Assembly (NCBI GenBank): GCA_041581055.1
Contig: JBFGCT010000071.1
Coordinates: 1 to 18,731, forward strand
Origin: JBFGCT01 sp041581055
GTDB taxonomy: Bacteria > Actinomycetota > Acidimicrobiia > Acidimicrobiales > Ilumatobacteraceae
Reading direction: 5' to 3'
Length of the DNA stretch: 18,731 nt
Part shown: one piece after another, positions 5,987 to 14,618 of the stretch
Position numbering within the stretch: position 1 is the stretch's first letter
How the letters are laid out: every line of letters begins with the position of its first letter
Program-made: the position numbers and the translations under genes
The notes under the pieces: generated by a model
What the model saw: only the letters and a program-made list of their open reading frames with translations
What the model was told of the DNA's origin: nothing
Databases searched by the model: none

Positions 5987-6790
5987 GTGGATCGGCCGAT
6001 CGGGATGTTCGACTCCGGGTTCGGGGGGCTGACCGTCGCCCGGGCGACGATCGACCTGCTCCCCGCGGAGGACCTCGTCTACATCGGCGACACCGGCCGG
6101 TACCCGTATGGCTCCAAGCCCCTCGCCGAGGTCAGCCGATTCGCCCGCGAGCTCGCCTGGAGCCTGGTCAAGGACCACGACGCCAAGGCGGTCGTCGTCG
6201 CCTGCAACACGGCGACCGCGGCGGGACTCGACGACCTGCGGGCCGAGCTGCCGGTGCCCTTGATCGACGTGATCGCGCCCGGCGCCGCGGCGGTCGTGCA
6301 GACGACGGTGACCGGGCGCGTCGGCGTCATCGGAACCGTCGGCACGATGTCGTCCGGGGCCTACGTCCGCGCCATCGCCGACACCGGCGCGCCGGTCCAC
6401 CTGACGAGCGCCGCCTGCCCCGGGTTCGTCGAGTTCGTCGAGCGCGGCCAGACGACTGGTGACGAGGTCACCGTGCTCGCCGAGCGACTGCTCGCGCCGA
6501 TCCGGCGCGCCGGCGTCGACGCCTTGCTTCTCGGTTGCACCCACTACCCGTTCCTCGCCCGCACGATCGGCGACGTCATGGGGCCCGGGGTCACCCTCGT
6601 CAGCTCGGCCGACGAGACGGCGTTCGCCATCCGCGACCAGCTCGCCGCCGCCGGCCTGCGGCGCGCGAACGGCCGCCTCGGCCGGCACCGCTTCCTGTCG
6701 AGCGGCGACATCGAGGCGTTCCGCGAGCTCGGTCGCCAACTCCTCGGCCCGGAGCTCGACACGACCGAGCTGTGGGAACCCACGAGCTGA
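5987..6790 (+). CDS. murI: glutamate racemase
   Basis: Cytoplasmic, cofactor-independent racemase that makes D-glutamate for peptidoglycan. The 267 residues contain all landmarks: FDSGFGGLTV with the active-site Asp/Ser (residues 8-17), DTGRYPYGSK (35-44), catalytic Cys73 in VACNTA, and the second catalytic Cys184 in GCTHYPFL. Length matches the family. The start is GTG 5987 (VDRPIGMFDSG); with TACATT 8 nt upstream, a nearly leaderless message is likely. It heads an operon with rph and rdgB, the same order as in many actinobacteria. The MBL-fold gene found after murI in M. tuberculosis is absent. Confidence 0.96.
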   Translation: MDRPIGMFDSGFGGLTVARATIDLLPAEDLVYIGDTGRYPYGSKPLAEVSRFARELAWSLVKDHDAKAVVVACNTATAAGLDDLRAELPVPLIDVIAPGAAAVVQTTVTGRVGVIGTVGTMSSGAYVRAIADTGAPVHLTSAACPGFVEFVERGQTTGDEVTVLAERLLAPIRRAGVDALLLGCTHYPFLARTIGDVMGPGVTLVSSADETAFAIRDQLAAAGLRRANGRLGRHRFLSSGDIEAFRELGRQLLGPELDTTELWEPTS

Positions 6791-6823
6791 CCGTTCACCA
6801 CCGATCACCCGAATGGAGACACC

Positions 6824-7585
6824 ATGACCCGACCCGACGGCCGCGCCGACGACGAACTCCGCCCGATCACGTTCGAGCGCGACTTCACCGACATGGCCGA
6901 CGGCTCGTGCCTCGTCTCGTTCGGCCGCACCCGGGTGTTGTGCACGGCGAGCGTCGACGACGACGTGCCGCGGTGGATGCGCGGCACGGGCAAGGGCTGG
7001 GTCACCGCCGAGTACTCGATGCTGCCGGGCGCGTCGCCGGAGCGGATCGGCCGCGAGGCCGCGCGCGGCAAGCAGAGCGGCCGCACGGTCGAGATCCAGC
7101 GGTTGATCGGGCGGTCGCTGCGCGCCGCGTGCGACATGGCCGCGTTGGGCGAGCGGCAGGTGATCGTCGACTGCGATGTGCTCCAGGCCGACGGGGGCAC
7201 CCGCACGGCGAGCATCTGCGGCGGGTACCTCGCCCTCCACGACGCGCTCCAACGCGTCGTCCAGCGGGGCGGCCTCGCCGAGAACCCGCTGCACGCCCTG
7301 TGCTCGGCGATCAGCGTCGGGATCGTCGGCGGCACCCCCGTCCTCGACCTCCCCTACGTCGAGGATTTCGCCGCAGAGGTCGACATGAACGTGGTGATGC
7401 TGCGCCCGAGCGGGGGTGGGTCGGCGCGGTTCGTCGAGGTCCAGGGCACCGCGGAGGGCATGGCGTTCAACCGTGCCGAGCTCGACGCGCTGCTCGCCCT
7501 CGCCGAGGGCGGCCTGGCGACGATCTGCGACCTCCAGGCCGAAATGATCGCCGACCCGCCCGCGCCGCGGCCGCCCGCCCCCTGA
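6824..7585 (+). CDS. rph: ribonuclease PH
   Basis: Phosphate-dependent 3'-5' exoribonuclease that trims tRNA precursors and other structured RNAs; it works as a hexamer of dimers. The 253 residues begin with the RPDGR signature (3-7) and continue with WVTAEYSMLP (59-68), the phosphate-binding Arg in QSGRTVEIQRLIGR (R87) and in DGGTRTASICGG (R127), and the C-terminal FVEVQGTAEG. The tail is Pro/Ala-rich. GGAG 5 nt upstream supports ATG 6824. It lies 33 bp after murI, and its TGA shares one base with the rdgB ATG (TGATG), indicating translational coupling. Confidence 0.97.
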   Translation: MTRPDGRADDELRPITFERDFTDMADGSCLVSFGRTRVLCTASVDDDVPRWMRGTGKGWVTAEYSMLPGASPERIGREAARGKQSGRTVEIQRLIGRSLRAACDMAALGERQVIVDCDVLQADGGTRTASICGGYLALHDALQRVVQRGGLAENPLHALCSAISVGIVGGTPVLDLPYVEDFAAEVDMNVVMLRPSGGGSARFVEVQGTAEGMAFNRAELDALLALAEGGLATICDLQAEMIADPPAPRPPAP

Positions 7586-8160
7586 TGGACGTCGTCTGCG
7601 CCTCGGCCAACCCCGACAAGGTCGCCGAGATCGAGGAGATCCTCGGCGATCTGGTCACGTTGATCCCGCGCCCCGGCGACGTGCCCGACGTCGTGGAGGA
7701 CGCCGACACCCTGGTCGGCAACGCCCGCCTCAAGGCGGCGGCGATCGCCGATGCGACCGGCCTCCCCGCGGTCGCCGACGACACCGGCCTCGAGGTCGCC
7801 GCGCTCGGCGGCGCGCCGGGCGTGCGCGCCGCGCGGTACGCCGGCGAGCGCTGCTCGTACGCCGACAACCGCGCCAAGCTCCTCCGTGAGCTGGCCGGCG
7901 TCGCGCAGCGTGACGCGGTGTTCCGCACGGCCGCGATCGTGGTCTGGCCCGACGGCGACGAGCTCGCCGTCGAGGGCGTCTGCCCCGGGGTGATCGCGGA
8001 GGAGGAACGCGGCGAAGCGGGCTTCGGCTACGACTCGATCTTCGTGCCCGACGAGGGCGGCGGGGTGAGCTTCGCCGAGATGTCCGCCGACGCCAAGCAC
8101 GCCATCTCGCACCGCGGGCGGGCCTTGCGGGCGCTGGTCAACGAGCTGGCGCGACGGTGA
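7585..8160 (+). CDS. rdgB: RdgB/HAM1 family XTP/dITP pyrophosphatase
   Basis: Hydrolyses XTP, ITP and dITP to monophosphates and keeps deaminated purines out of nucleic acids. The 191 residues show the family motifs in order: CASANPDKVAEI (substrate loop, residues 5-16), VADDTGLEVAALGGAPGVRA with the acidic metal site, ARYAGE, GEAGFGYDSIFVPD, and the C-terminal SHRGRAL. Length is typical. Start ATG 7585 overlaps the rph stop by one base. Its 3' end overlaps the convergent EEP-family gene by 23 bp. Pairing of rph with rdgB is frequent in bacteria. Confidence 0.96.
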   Translation: MDVVCASANPDKVAEIEEILGDLVTLIPRPGDVPDVVEDADTLVGNARLKAAAIADATGLPAVADDTGLEVAALGGAPGVRAARYAGERCSYADNRAKLLRELAGVAQRDAVFRTAAIVVWPDGDELAVEGVCPGVIAEEERGEAGFGYDSIFVPDEGGGVSFAEMSADAKHAISHRGRALRALVNELARR

Positions 8161-9097
8161 CGACGAAGCCGCGGTGATCGGACCCCGGCACGTCGAAGTC
8201 GACGACGCCGGTCGACACGAGGCCGGCGCCGGTCAGCGCGTGGTCGAGCCGGACGAACGTCGGCCGCCAGTCGCCCACCGGCCACGACGTGGAGAAGCCC
8301 TTGCCGTGGGCGATGTGGGCGTCGACGAGCCCCTCGTCCAGCAGATCGCGGTAGAGCGGGTGCCAGTACGACGCGTTGAAGTCGCCGATCAGCATCGTCG
8401 GCGAGTCGACCGCCGCGGCCCGCCGGCGGATCAGCTCGAGATCCCGCTTCCACGAGTCGAAGTCGAAGATCGGGGCCGGCGGATGGACGGCGACGAGGGT
8501 GAACGGACCGCCGGGGCCGTCGACCACCGTGTCGACGCTGTAGTTCGTCGTCGCCAGCCGCTCACCCTCACGCAGCGGGTAGCGGCTCCAGACCGCGGCG
8601 CCGCCGGCCCGCAGCCCGTCGCGCTCGATGCGGAACGGGTAGTCGTCGGCCAGACGATGCGCCCCGAGCGCCGTCTGGAACTCGGCGGTGAACTCGCTGA
8701 ACACGATGACGTCGGCGTCTTGGGCGACAAGCGCCTCGGCGGCGCCGGTGATGTCCTCGTTGCCGTACAGCAGGTTGACCGAGGCCACCCGCACGCCGAG
8801 CGCCGCGTCACCCGCGGGCGGCTGGCTCGCGGGGAAGATCAGCGGTCCGGCCATCAGCACGCCGCTGACCGCGATCAGGCCGGCGGTGAACCCGAGCCGG
8901 TACTGCCGCCTGCGCGTGGCGACGATCGCGATCGGCGCGGTCGCCACGATCAGGTAGGGCGTCAGCGACTGCAGCACGGCGACGAACGGCGCGCCCGACC
9001 ACCCGAACGCCTGGGTCAGCATCAGCCCGCCGACCGCGCCGACGACCAGCCACCCGATGAGCCGCAGCACCCGCCGCGCACCGCCGGTTGCCTCCAC
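8138..9097 (-). CDS. membrane-anchored endonuclease/exonuclease/phosphatase family protein
   Basis: A 319-residue protein with three predicted N-terminal membrane spans (about 11-30, 36-60 and 68-90) followed by an outward-facing EEP domain. Motifs of the DNase I-like fold are present: ASVNLLYGN (Asn108), VIVFSEFT (metal-binding Glu135), VAVHPPAP, LIGDFNAS, and GSDHRGFVV at the C-terminus. Similar proteins of actinobacteria and proteobacteria are annotated only as EEP-family or YafD-like; whether they act on nucleic acid, lipid or phosphate esters is unknown. I chose GTG 9097 because TAGCCT lies 8 nt upstream and any longer reading would run back through the tRNA gene. The 3' end overlaps rdgB, convergent. 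Confidence 0.87.
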   Translation of the reverse strand: MEATGGARRVLRLIGWLVVGAVGGLMLTQAFGWSGAPFVAVLQSLTPYLIVATAPIAIVATRRRQYRLGFTAGLIAVSGVLMAGPLIFPASQPPAGDAALGVRVASVNLLYGNEDITGAAEALVAQDADVIVFSEFTAEFQTALGAHRLADDYPFRIERDGLRAGGAAVWSRYPLREGERLATTNYSVDTVVDGPGGPFTLVAVHPPAPIFDFDSWKRDLELIRRRAAAVDSPTMLIGDFNASYWHPLYRDLLDEGLVDAHIAHGKGFSTSWPVGDWRPTFVRLDHALTGAGLVSTGVVDFDVPGSDHRGFVVTVAPAR

Positions 9098-9105
9098 GGC
9101 ACGGA

Positions 9106-9111
9106 AGGCTA
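9106..9111 (-). promoter_or_regulatory. -10 box for the EEP-family gene
   Basis: TAGCCT lies 8 nt before the GTG at 9097 and predicts a leader of about 2 nt. It sits between the tRNA 3' end and the gene. Read-through from the tRNA promoter is also possible. Confidence 0.4.
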
Positions 9112-9142
9112 GGAGGTGGGCCGGCGTCGAACTCGGGCGGCG

Positions 9143-9216
9143 TGCCGACGGAGAGATTCGAACTCTCACTGACGGCGACCTAAACGCCGTGCCTCTGCCA
9201 GTTGGGCTACGTCGGC
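9143..9216 (-). tRNA. tRNA with UAG anticodon (leucine type, short variable loop)
   Basis: A clean cloverleaf of 74 nt including the discriminator: acceptor GCCGACG/CGTCGGC (7 bp), TA, D arm GCC/GGC with an 11-nt loop CAACTGGCAGA, anticodon stem CGGCG/CGCCG with loop TTTAGGT, a five-base variable region TCAGT, T arm GAGAG/CTCTC with loop TTCGAAT, and discriminator A. CCA is not encoded. The anticodon UAG reads CUA (Leu). The D arm (3-bp stem, 11-nt loop, TGGCAGA) and A73 are of tRNA-Leu type, but the long variable arm normal for bacterial tRNA-Leu is missing. The nearest gene downstream on the same strand is the EEP-family gene. Confidence 0.87.
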
Positions 9217-9321
9217 GGAACGGGGTCGAGGTTACGCCCACCGAGCCCGAGCGTCACTGCGAGTGGTTCCGTCTTTCTCGATGGACTCAAGACGGCGTCG
9301 ACCAGCGCCGATACCTCAGCG

Positions 9322-12012
9322 ATGGAGATGCGCACGCGTTTGGGGGGCTTGCCGTTGGCGGTCTACGTGGTGGCGCTGTTGCTGATGCCGCTGGCCGCCG
9401 TCGCCGTACTCAGCATCAACGAGGTCAGCGACAACAATCGGGCGGCGGGGGCGTCGCGCCGCATCGCCGCCTCCATCGACGTGGAGCTGGCGGCCATCGA
9501 CGTCCTCACGCCGCTGGAACGGGAGCGCATCGCGCTGGTCGGACTCGCCCGACTCGACGAGCTCGGGGTCGATCGATCGCAGGTGGTCGCGTTGACCGCG
9601 CTCGACTTCGAGCGGGTGCTCGCGGACAACACCGCGGACCTCGAGCGGGCCCTCGACGCGCTCGGGTCGGCGATCGCCGCCGACCGCCGGGACGACACCA
9701 GGGGGGTCGCCGCCACGCTGGCCGCGAACCGGGCGGCGATCGACGTCCACCGCTCGTCGGTGGAGCAGCGCACCGGCCGAGCCATCCGCATCGACAGCAC
9801 CTTCGACCGGATCTCGTCGCTGCTCGACGCGTTGACCGCGGGCACGGGCGCCGCGGTGTCCGCCGACCAGGCGGGCACGGTGAACGCGGCGAACCTCCTG
9901 CGCGAGCTGCGGGCCGTGGCCGACGTCACGAGGACGGCGACGATCGAGACGGCCGTGCTGAACGACGCCATCGTGTTCGAGGGCGAGGCGGCGATGTCGA
10001 ACGTGATGGGCAGCGTCTTCCGCCACGAGGACGCGCTCGCCGTCGCGGCCGCCGAGCGCCGGCTCGATCCGTCGGAGCTGCTCGTCCACTACTCGCGGCT
10101 GCGACCGATACCCGCCGGGCTCTACGACGGCTCGATCGACACCGGAAGCGAGCTGGTCGACGACGAGACCTCGCTCGCCGCGCTGATCTCGATGATGGTC
10201 GAGCGGATCGACTACCTGGACGAGGTGCAGGAGTTCGCCGCGGCCGAGGGCATGGCGATCACCAAGCGCGCCGACGCCCTGGCGGCGGCGGCCGAGCAGC
10301 GGAACCGCATCACGGTCACCGCCCTGATCCTCGTCGGCCTCGGCTCGGTGGTCTTCGGCGTCATCGTCATCCGCTCCTTCGCCCGGCCGCTGATTCAGCT
10401 GCGCGCCGAGGCCGAGTACATCAGCAACGGCGGGCTCGACGCCCGCACCCTCCCGCTCGAGGGACCGAGCGACATCCGCAAGGTCACCGCGGCGATGAAC
10501 GACATGGCCGGGACGCTGCGGTCGGTCGACGCCCACATGAAGTTGTTGGCGTCGGGTCAGACCGACGACCGGGGGCTGGTCGAGCTGCCCGGCGAGGTCG
10601 GCGCGTCGATGCGCCACTCGGTCGAGCGGGTGACCGTGCTGACCTCGGAGCTCCAGATCAGCCAACACCTGCTCGAGCGCCAAGCACGACACGACTCGCT
10701 GACCGGCCTGCCGAACCGGCTGGCGATGCTCGAGCACCTCGATCGGTTGATCGCCGAGCGGGGGAACTCGCCCGACCTCGGCGTGATGTTCGTCGACATC
10801 GACGGGTTCAAGAGCGTGAACGACACCCACGGCCACGCGGTCGGGGACATCGTGCTGACCGAGATCGCCCGGCGGCTGAGCGAGTCGATCCGCGAGATCG
10901 ACATGGTCGCCAGGCTCGGCGGGGACGAGTTCCTCGTCGTCGTCGAGCAGTGCGCGGAGAAGATCAACCTCGAGTCGTTCGGCGAGCGCATGATCCGCGA
11001 GATCGAGCAGCCGCACGCCGTCGGAGAACAGCTCTTCGCGGTGTCGGCCAGCGTCGGCGTGACCAGCGTCGGCCCCACCGACGACGCGATGGCCGCCATC
11101 GCCCGCGCCGACGCCGCGGTCTATCACGCCAAACGGCGCGGCCGGCGGCGCGTCGAGATGTTCGACGCCGACCTGCAGAGCTCGATCGAGCACATGGCCC
11201 AGCTCGAGCTGGTGTTGCGGCGGGCGATCCACGACTGCGAGCTGCGGATGTACCTCCAGCCGCTCGGCGACCTGACGACCGGCGAGGTGTGCGGCGCCGA
11301 GGCGCTGGTCCGGTGGGACCGACCCGGTGTCGGCATCGTGATGCCGGGGGAGTTCATCGCCGTCGCCGAGCGCTCCGGGCTGATCTTCGACCTGGAGCGG
11401 TGGATGCTCGGCGAGGCGTGCCGGACCATCGCCCGCTGGCGCGGCGTCCACCCGGAGTCCGACCTTCGGCTGTCGGTCAACATCTCCGGCCGCCACCTGA
11501 TCGAGGGCGACCTGTTGACCGACCTCGACGCCGCGCTCACCGCCGCCGGTGCCGACCCGACGATGCTGGAGATCGAGCTGACCGAGTCGCAACTGCTCGA
11601 CGACGTCGAGCGGGCCAGCGCGCTGCTGTCCCAGATCCGCGAGCGCGGGATCCGGATCGCGATCGACGACTTCGGGACCGGGTACTCGTCGATGACCTAT
11701 CTCCAGAAGCTTCCGCTCGACGTCGTCAAGATCGACCAGAGCTTCATCTCGCGGGCGACGACCAACGGGTTCGACTCGACGGTCGTCGAGGCGGTCGTGA
11801 CGATCGGCCGAACGCTCGCCCTCGACGTCGTCGCCGAGGGGGTGGAGACGTCCGAACAGCTCGCCTACGTCACCGCCAAGGGCGTCACCAGGGCGCAGGG
11901 CTACCTGCTCGCCCCGCCGATGCCGGCGAGCGAGGCCGAGCTCGTGATCTTCGGCGGCCCGATCATCGACATCGAAGCCGTCAGGGCGACGCCGTACTCG
12001 ACGAGCGGCTGA
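9322..12012 (+). CDS. membrane GGDEF-EAL cyclic-di-GMP turnover protein
   Basis: An 896-residue bifunctional signalling protein. Layout: TM1 (about 9-31); a helical extracytoplasmic region of some 295 residues without a recognised sensor fold; TM2 (about 328-350); HAMP (about 351-403); GGDEF domain with intact GGDEF (533-537) and the inhibitory I-site RxxD (R524-D527) five residues before it; EAL domain with EALVRW (E660), SVNISGRHL, IELTES, DDFGTG (782-787), KIDQSF, and AEGVET. All residues needed for both diguanylate cyclase and phosphodiesterase activity appear present, so the net direction cannot be predicted. The start could also be ATG 9328; the longer reading from 9202 is rejected because it overlaps the tRNA. 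It ends 3 bp from the convergent ATPase gene. Confidence 0.92.
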   Translation: MEMRTRLGGLPLAVYVVALLLMPLAAVAVLSINEVSDNNRAAGASRRIAASIDVELAAIDVLTPLERERIALVGLARLDELGVDRSQVVALTALDFERVLADNTADLERALDALGSAIAADRRDDTRGVAATLAANRAAIDVHRSSVEQRTGRAIRIDSTFDRISSLLDALTAGTGAAVSADQAGTVNAANLLRELRAVADVTRTATIETAVLNDAIVFEGEAAMSNVMGSVFRHEDALAVAAAERRLDPSELLVHYSRLRPIPAGLYDGSIDTGSELVDDETSLAALISMMVERIDYLDEVQEFAAAEGMAITKRADALAAAAEQRNRITVTALILVGLGSVVFGVIVIRSFARPLIQLRAEAEYISNGGLDARTLPLEGPSDIRKVTAAMNDMAGTLRSVDAHMKLLASGQTDDRGLVELPGEVGASMRHSVERVTVLTSELQISQHLLERQARHDSLTGLPNRLAMLEHLDRLIAERGNSPDLGVMFVDIDGFKSVNDTHGHAVGDIVLTEIARRLSESIREIDMVARLGGDEFLVVVEQCAEKINLESFGERMIREIEQPHAVGEQLFAVSASVGVTSVGPTDDAMAAIARADAAVYHAKRRGRRRVEMFDADLQSSIEHMAQLELVLRRAIHDCELRMYLQPLGDLTTGEVCGAEALVRWDRPGVGIVMPGEFIAVAERSGLIFDLERWMLGEACRTIARWRGVHPESDLRLSVNISGRHLIEGDLLTDLDAALTAAGADPTMLEIELTESQLLDDVERASALLSQIRERGIRIAIDDFGTGYSSMTYLQKLPLDVVKIDQSFISRATTNGFDSTVVEAVVTIGRTLALDVVAEGVETSEQLAYVTAKGVTRAQGYLLAPPMPASEAELVIFGGPIIDIEAVRATPYSTSG

Positions 12013-12015
12013 GGG

Positions 12016-14484
12016 TCAGTCGACCGGAACCCACGCCAGCACGAGCTGGGTGACCTTGACGTCGGTCTTCTCCAGGCCGACCGACAGCGTCGTGATCTCC
12101 TTGGCGGTCGACATCCACTTGGCGTCGATCTCGGTGACGTCGTCCTCGACCTCGAGCTCGAGCTCCTCGAGATCCTCGGTGAGCCGCCCCAGCTTGTTCT
12201 CGGCGGCGTCGACGCGCTCGGCTGACGCCTTCGTGCCGCCGCGCCGCCTGGCGGCGCTGCCGCTGTCGCGGAGGAGCCCGCCGAGCATGCCGCCCTTGCG
12301 CTTGCGGCCGCCGAGCAGGCCGCCCAACACCGAACCGGCGGTGGACAACAGCTCGGACTTCTTCTTGCTCGACGCCTGCTCCTCGAGCACGTCGATGCGG
12401 TCTTCGGCGGTGGCGATCTGGTCGCGCAGCCGCTTGGCCTTGGTCTCGTACTTGTCGCGCAGCTTGGCGATCTCCTCGTCGGCCTTGTCGTCGGCGAACT
12501 TCAGGCAGCGCACCTCGAACTCCTCGGCGGTCTCGCCCGGCCGCCCGTAGAGCTTGAGCGCGGTGTTCGCCGGCAGCTCGATGGCGAGGTTGCGCACCAG
12601 GTGGTCCCTCAGCTCGCGCTCGACGGCGGTCCAGAACGTCTTGTTCCCGATCTTCGCGTCGGGCAGGCGGTACACCGCGCCGTCCGGGGCGTTCTGCCGC
12701 AGGTCGCGGTCGTCGTAGTCGACCTGCACCACCCGGCTGATGTCGAGCTGCTCCTCCAGCGGGAACAGCACCGCCTCGTACTCGACGTCATGGGTGAGAT
12801 CCGCCTTCGTCTCGTCGTATCGCAACGCGATCCGCGCCACCGCCGCCGCCTCCAACCGCGTCCCGGCCGAGCTCCCGCCGACGTCGCCCAACCACGGCGC
12901 GGCCACGTCCACGTACCGCACCGCCGTCCCCTGCGCCACCTCCGGCATCAGCGACGTCTCGTCATCCGCCAGCGCAGACTCGGAGCGGGTGGCGCCAGGG
13001 GCGGCGGGACCGGCGCCGGCCGCACGCCCGCCGTCGGCGGCGGCGACGGGAACCGCTCCGCCGGTCGGTCCCGCCGCCACGGCGGTCGCGGCGGCCGCCG
13101 AGTCGCTCATCAACCCCTCGATCTGGTCCCGCGTCAACGGCCCCCGCAGGTACGACATCGCCCACCGGGTCGTGAAGACCTCGGGCGTGTCCTTGCCCGC
13201 CCGGCGCAGCATGAACTCCCGCTTGCCGAGCCCGGAGATCGTGTCCCCGACGGTGGAGATGTCAACCCCGCCCGCCGCCGACGACATCCCGTCGAGCAGC
13301 CGGGCCTTGTCGCGGTCGGTCTGCAGCCGCCCGATCATCCACGTCCCCGCGTTGGACAGCGCCTTGTAGTCGACGTCGACCGGGTTCTGGGTCGACAGCA
13401 CGACGCCGACGCCGAACGCCCGCGCCTGCTTCATCAGCATCATGATCGGCTTCTTGGTCGGCGGGTTGGCGGTCGGCGGCAGGTACCCGGCGACCTCGTC
13501 CATGTAGAGCATCGCCCGCAGGTCGGTCGTGCCGCTCTGCCGGCGCATCCAGGTGACCAGCTTGGCCAGGATGAGCGACGTGACGAACTGCCGCTCCTCG
13601 TCGGACAGGTGGGCGGTCGTGATGATCGCGCAGCGCGGCGCGCCGTCCGGCGTGAAGAGCATCGACTGGATGTCGAGTGGCGGCCCGGCGCCCCATGCCG
13701 CGAACGACGGCGAGGCGAGGAGCCCGTTGAGCTTCATCGCCAACCCCATCCGGTCGGACTCGGGGAAGAACTGGTCGAGCTCGAACACGCCGAGCTTGCG
13801 GATCGGCGGGTTGGCGATCAGCCCGACCAGGGTCATCAGGTCGAGCGCCCGGCCCTCGGCCCACGAGTGGCTGATCAGGTTGGAGAGCAGGATGTGCTCG
13901 CGGCTCGACAGCGGGTCGGCGTCGATCCCGACGAGGCCGAGCAGCCCTGAGACATACCCCTCGATCTCGTCGCCGACCACCTCGGCGTCGCCGAGGTCCT
14001 CGGGAACCTGGAGCGAGCCGACGATGTTCATCGGGATGCCCGACTGCGAACCGGGGGTGTAGATCGAGAAGTCGGTCGACTTGCGGAGCGCGCCGATGTC
14101 GGCGCCGGAGAGGCTCCACCGGCCGAGGCCCTTCGTCCACAGCGCGGCCTGCGCGGCGGCGAACTCCTCCGGCGTCTGCCCCTCGCCCTTGGCCTGGGCC
14201 TCGTCGACCCACGGCCGGAAGTCCTCGGGGGCCAGGTTGGGGAACGTGAGGCACAGGTTGGTGAGGTCGCCCTTCGGATCGATCGCGATCACCGGCAGCC
14301 CGGCGGCCAGGACCTCCTCGATCAGGATGACGCCGAGCCCGGTCTTGCCCGAGCCGGTCATCCCGACGATCACGCCGTGGGTGGTGAACTTGTCGGTGGC
14401 GACCGAGACGTGGCTCGAGTCGTCGTCGGTCGTCCGGTCGTGCGTGGCGGGGTCGATCGAGCCGCCGAGAAACAGGTCTGCCAT
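12016..14484 (-). CDS. HerA-like (DUF853-type) ATPase with C-terminal coiled coil
   Basis: An 822-residue P-loop ATPase of the HerA/FtsK superfamily. Walker A is GMTGSGKTG (41-49), followed by the family mark IDPKGDLTNL (68-77). Walker B is RAMLYMDE (323-330); the STQNPVDVDYKALSNAGTW region is the sensor/arginine-finger segment. After the ATPase core comes an Ala/Gly/Pro-rich linker (about 470-510). The C-terminal part holds a charged coiled coil (about 655-712), a Gly/Arg-rich hinge with LGGLLGGRKRKGG, and a second acidic coiled coil (757-800). Proteins with this layout are widespread in actinobacteria but uncharacterised; a DNA-translocating or hexameric role is inferred from the superfamily. 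No NurA, Sir2 or nuclease gene is adjacent. TACCGT lies 8 nt before the ATG. Confidence 0.88.
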   Translation of the reverse strand: MADLFLGGSIDPATHDRTTDDDSSHVSVATDKFTTHGVIVGMTGSGKTGLGVILIEEVLAAGLPVIAIDPKGDLTNLCLTFPNLAPEDFRPWVDEAQAKGEGQTPEEFAAAQAALWTKGLGRWSLSGADIGALRKSTDFSIYTPGSQSGIPMNIVGSLQVPEDLGDAEVVGDEIEGYVSGLLGLVGIDADPLSSREHILLSNLISHSWAEGRALDLMTLVGLIANPPIRKLGVFELDQFFPESDRMGLAMKLNGLLASPSFAAWGAGPPLDIQSMLFTPDGAPRCAIITTAHLSDEERQFVTSLILAKLVTWMRRQSGTTDLRAMLYMDEVAGYLPPTANPPTKKPIMMLMKQARAFGVGVVLSTQNPVDVDYKALSNAGTWMIGRLQTDRDKARLLDGMSSAAGGVDISTVGDTISGLGKREFMLRRAGKDTPEVFTTRWAMSYLRGPLTRDQIEGLMSDSAAAATAVAAGPTGGAVPVAAADGGRAAGAGPAAPGATRSESALADDETSLMPEVAQGTAVRYVDVAAPWLGDVGGSSAGTRLEAAAVARIALRYDETKADLTHDVEYEAVLFPLEEQLDISRVVQVDYDDRDLRQNAPDGAVYRLPDAKIGNKTFWTAVERELRDHLVRNLAIELPANTALKLYGRPGETAEEFEVRCLKFADDKADEEIAKLRDKYETKAKRLRDQIATAEDRIDVLEEQASSKKKSELLSTAGSVLGGLLGGRKRKGGMLGGLLRDSGSAARRRGGTKASAERVDAAENKLGRLTEDLEELELEVEDDVTEIDAKWMSTAKEITTLSVGLEKTDVKVTQLVLAWVPVD

Positions 14485-14492
14485 GGGGCGCG

Positions 14493-14612
14493 ACGGTAGT
14501 GGATCGCATGTCCGGCGCGGCAGGGCCGGTCACCGGCGAGCGGTCGAGGCCTGCGTTCTCGGTGGGCGGCGTTCGCAAATCGGCGGGTGGAAGTGGGGGT
14601 GGCGGGTACGGT
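14493..14612. promoter_or_regulatory. divergent promoters between the ATPase gene and the Asp-box gene
   Basis: The 134-bp gap has TACCGT on the minus strand (14498-14493), 8 nt before the ATPase ATG, and TACGGT on the plus strand (14607-14612), exactly 6 nt before the ATG at 14619. Both predict leaderless or nearly leaderless messages. Nothing else is recognisable in the gap. Confidence 0.45.
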
Positions 14613-14618
14613 CGGGCC

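Noticed and set aside
6535..7584. Long Arg-rich plus-strand frame upstream of rdgB, and similar long frames opposite or overlapping other genes
   Set aside because: These are shadow frames of murI, rph and other high-GC genes, with Arg/Pro/Ala-rich low-complexity translations. The rdgB domain starts only at ATG 7585.
9098..9241. Longer start for the EEP-family protein
   Set aside because: It would read through the tRNA on the same strand and add 48 Arg/Ser/Pro-rich residues; GTG 9097 with a -10 box nearby is better.
9202..9321. Longer start for the GGDEF-EAL protein
   Set aside because: The extension would begin inside the tRNA gene on the other strand, and the extra 40 residues show no domain or signal. 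ATG 9322 or 9328 precedes the first membrane span directly.
12016..14484. HerA-type anti-phage system
   Set aside because: No Sir2, DUF4297, NurA or other effector gene is adjacent; neighbours are a c-di-GMP protein and a membrane protein.
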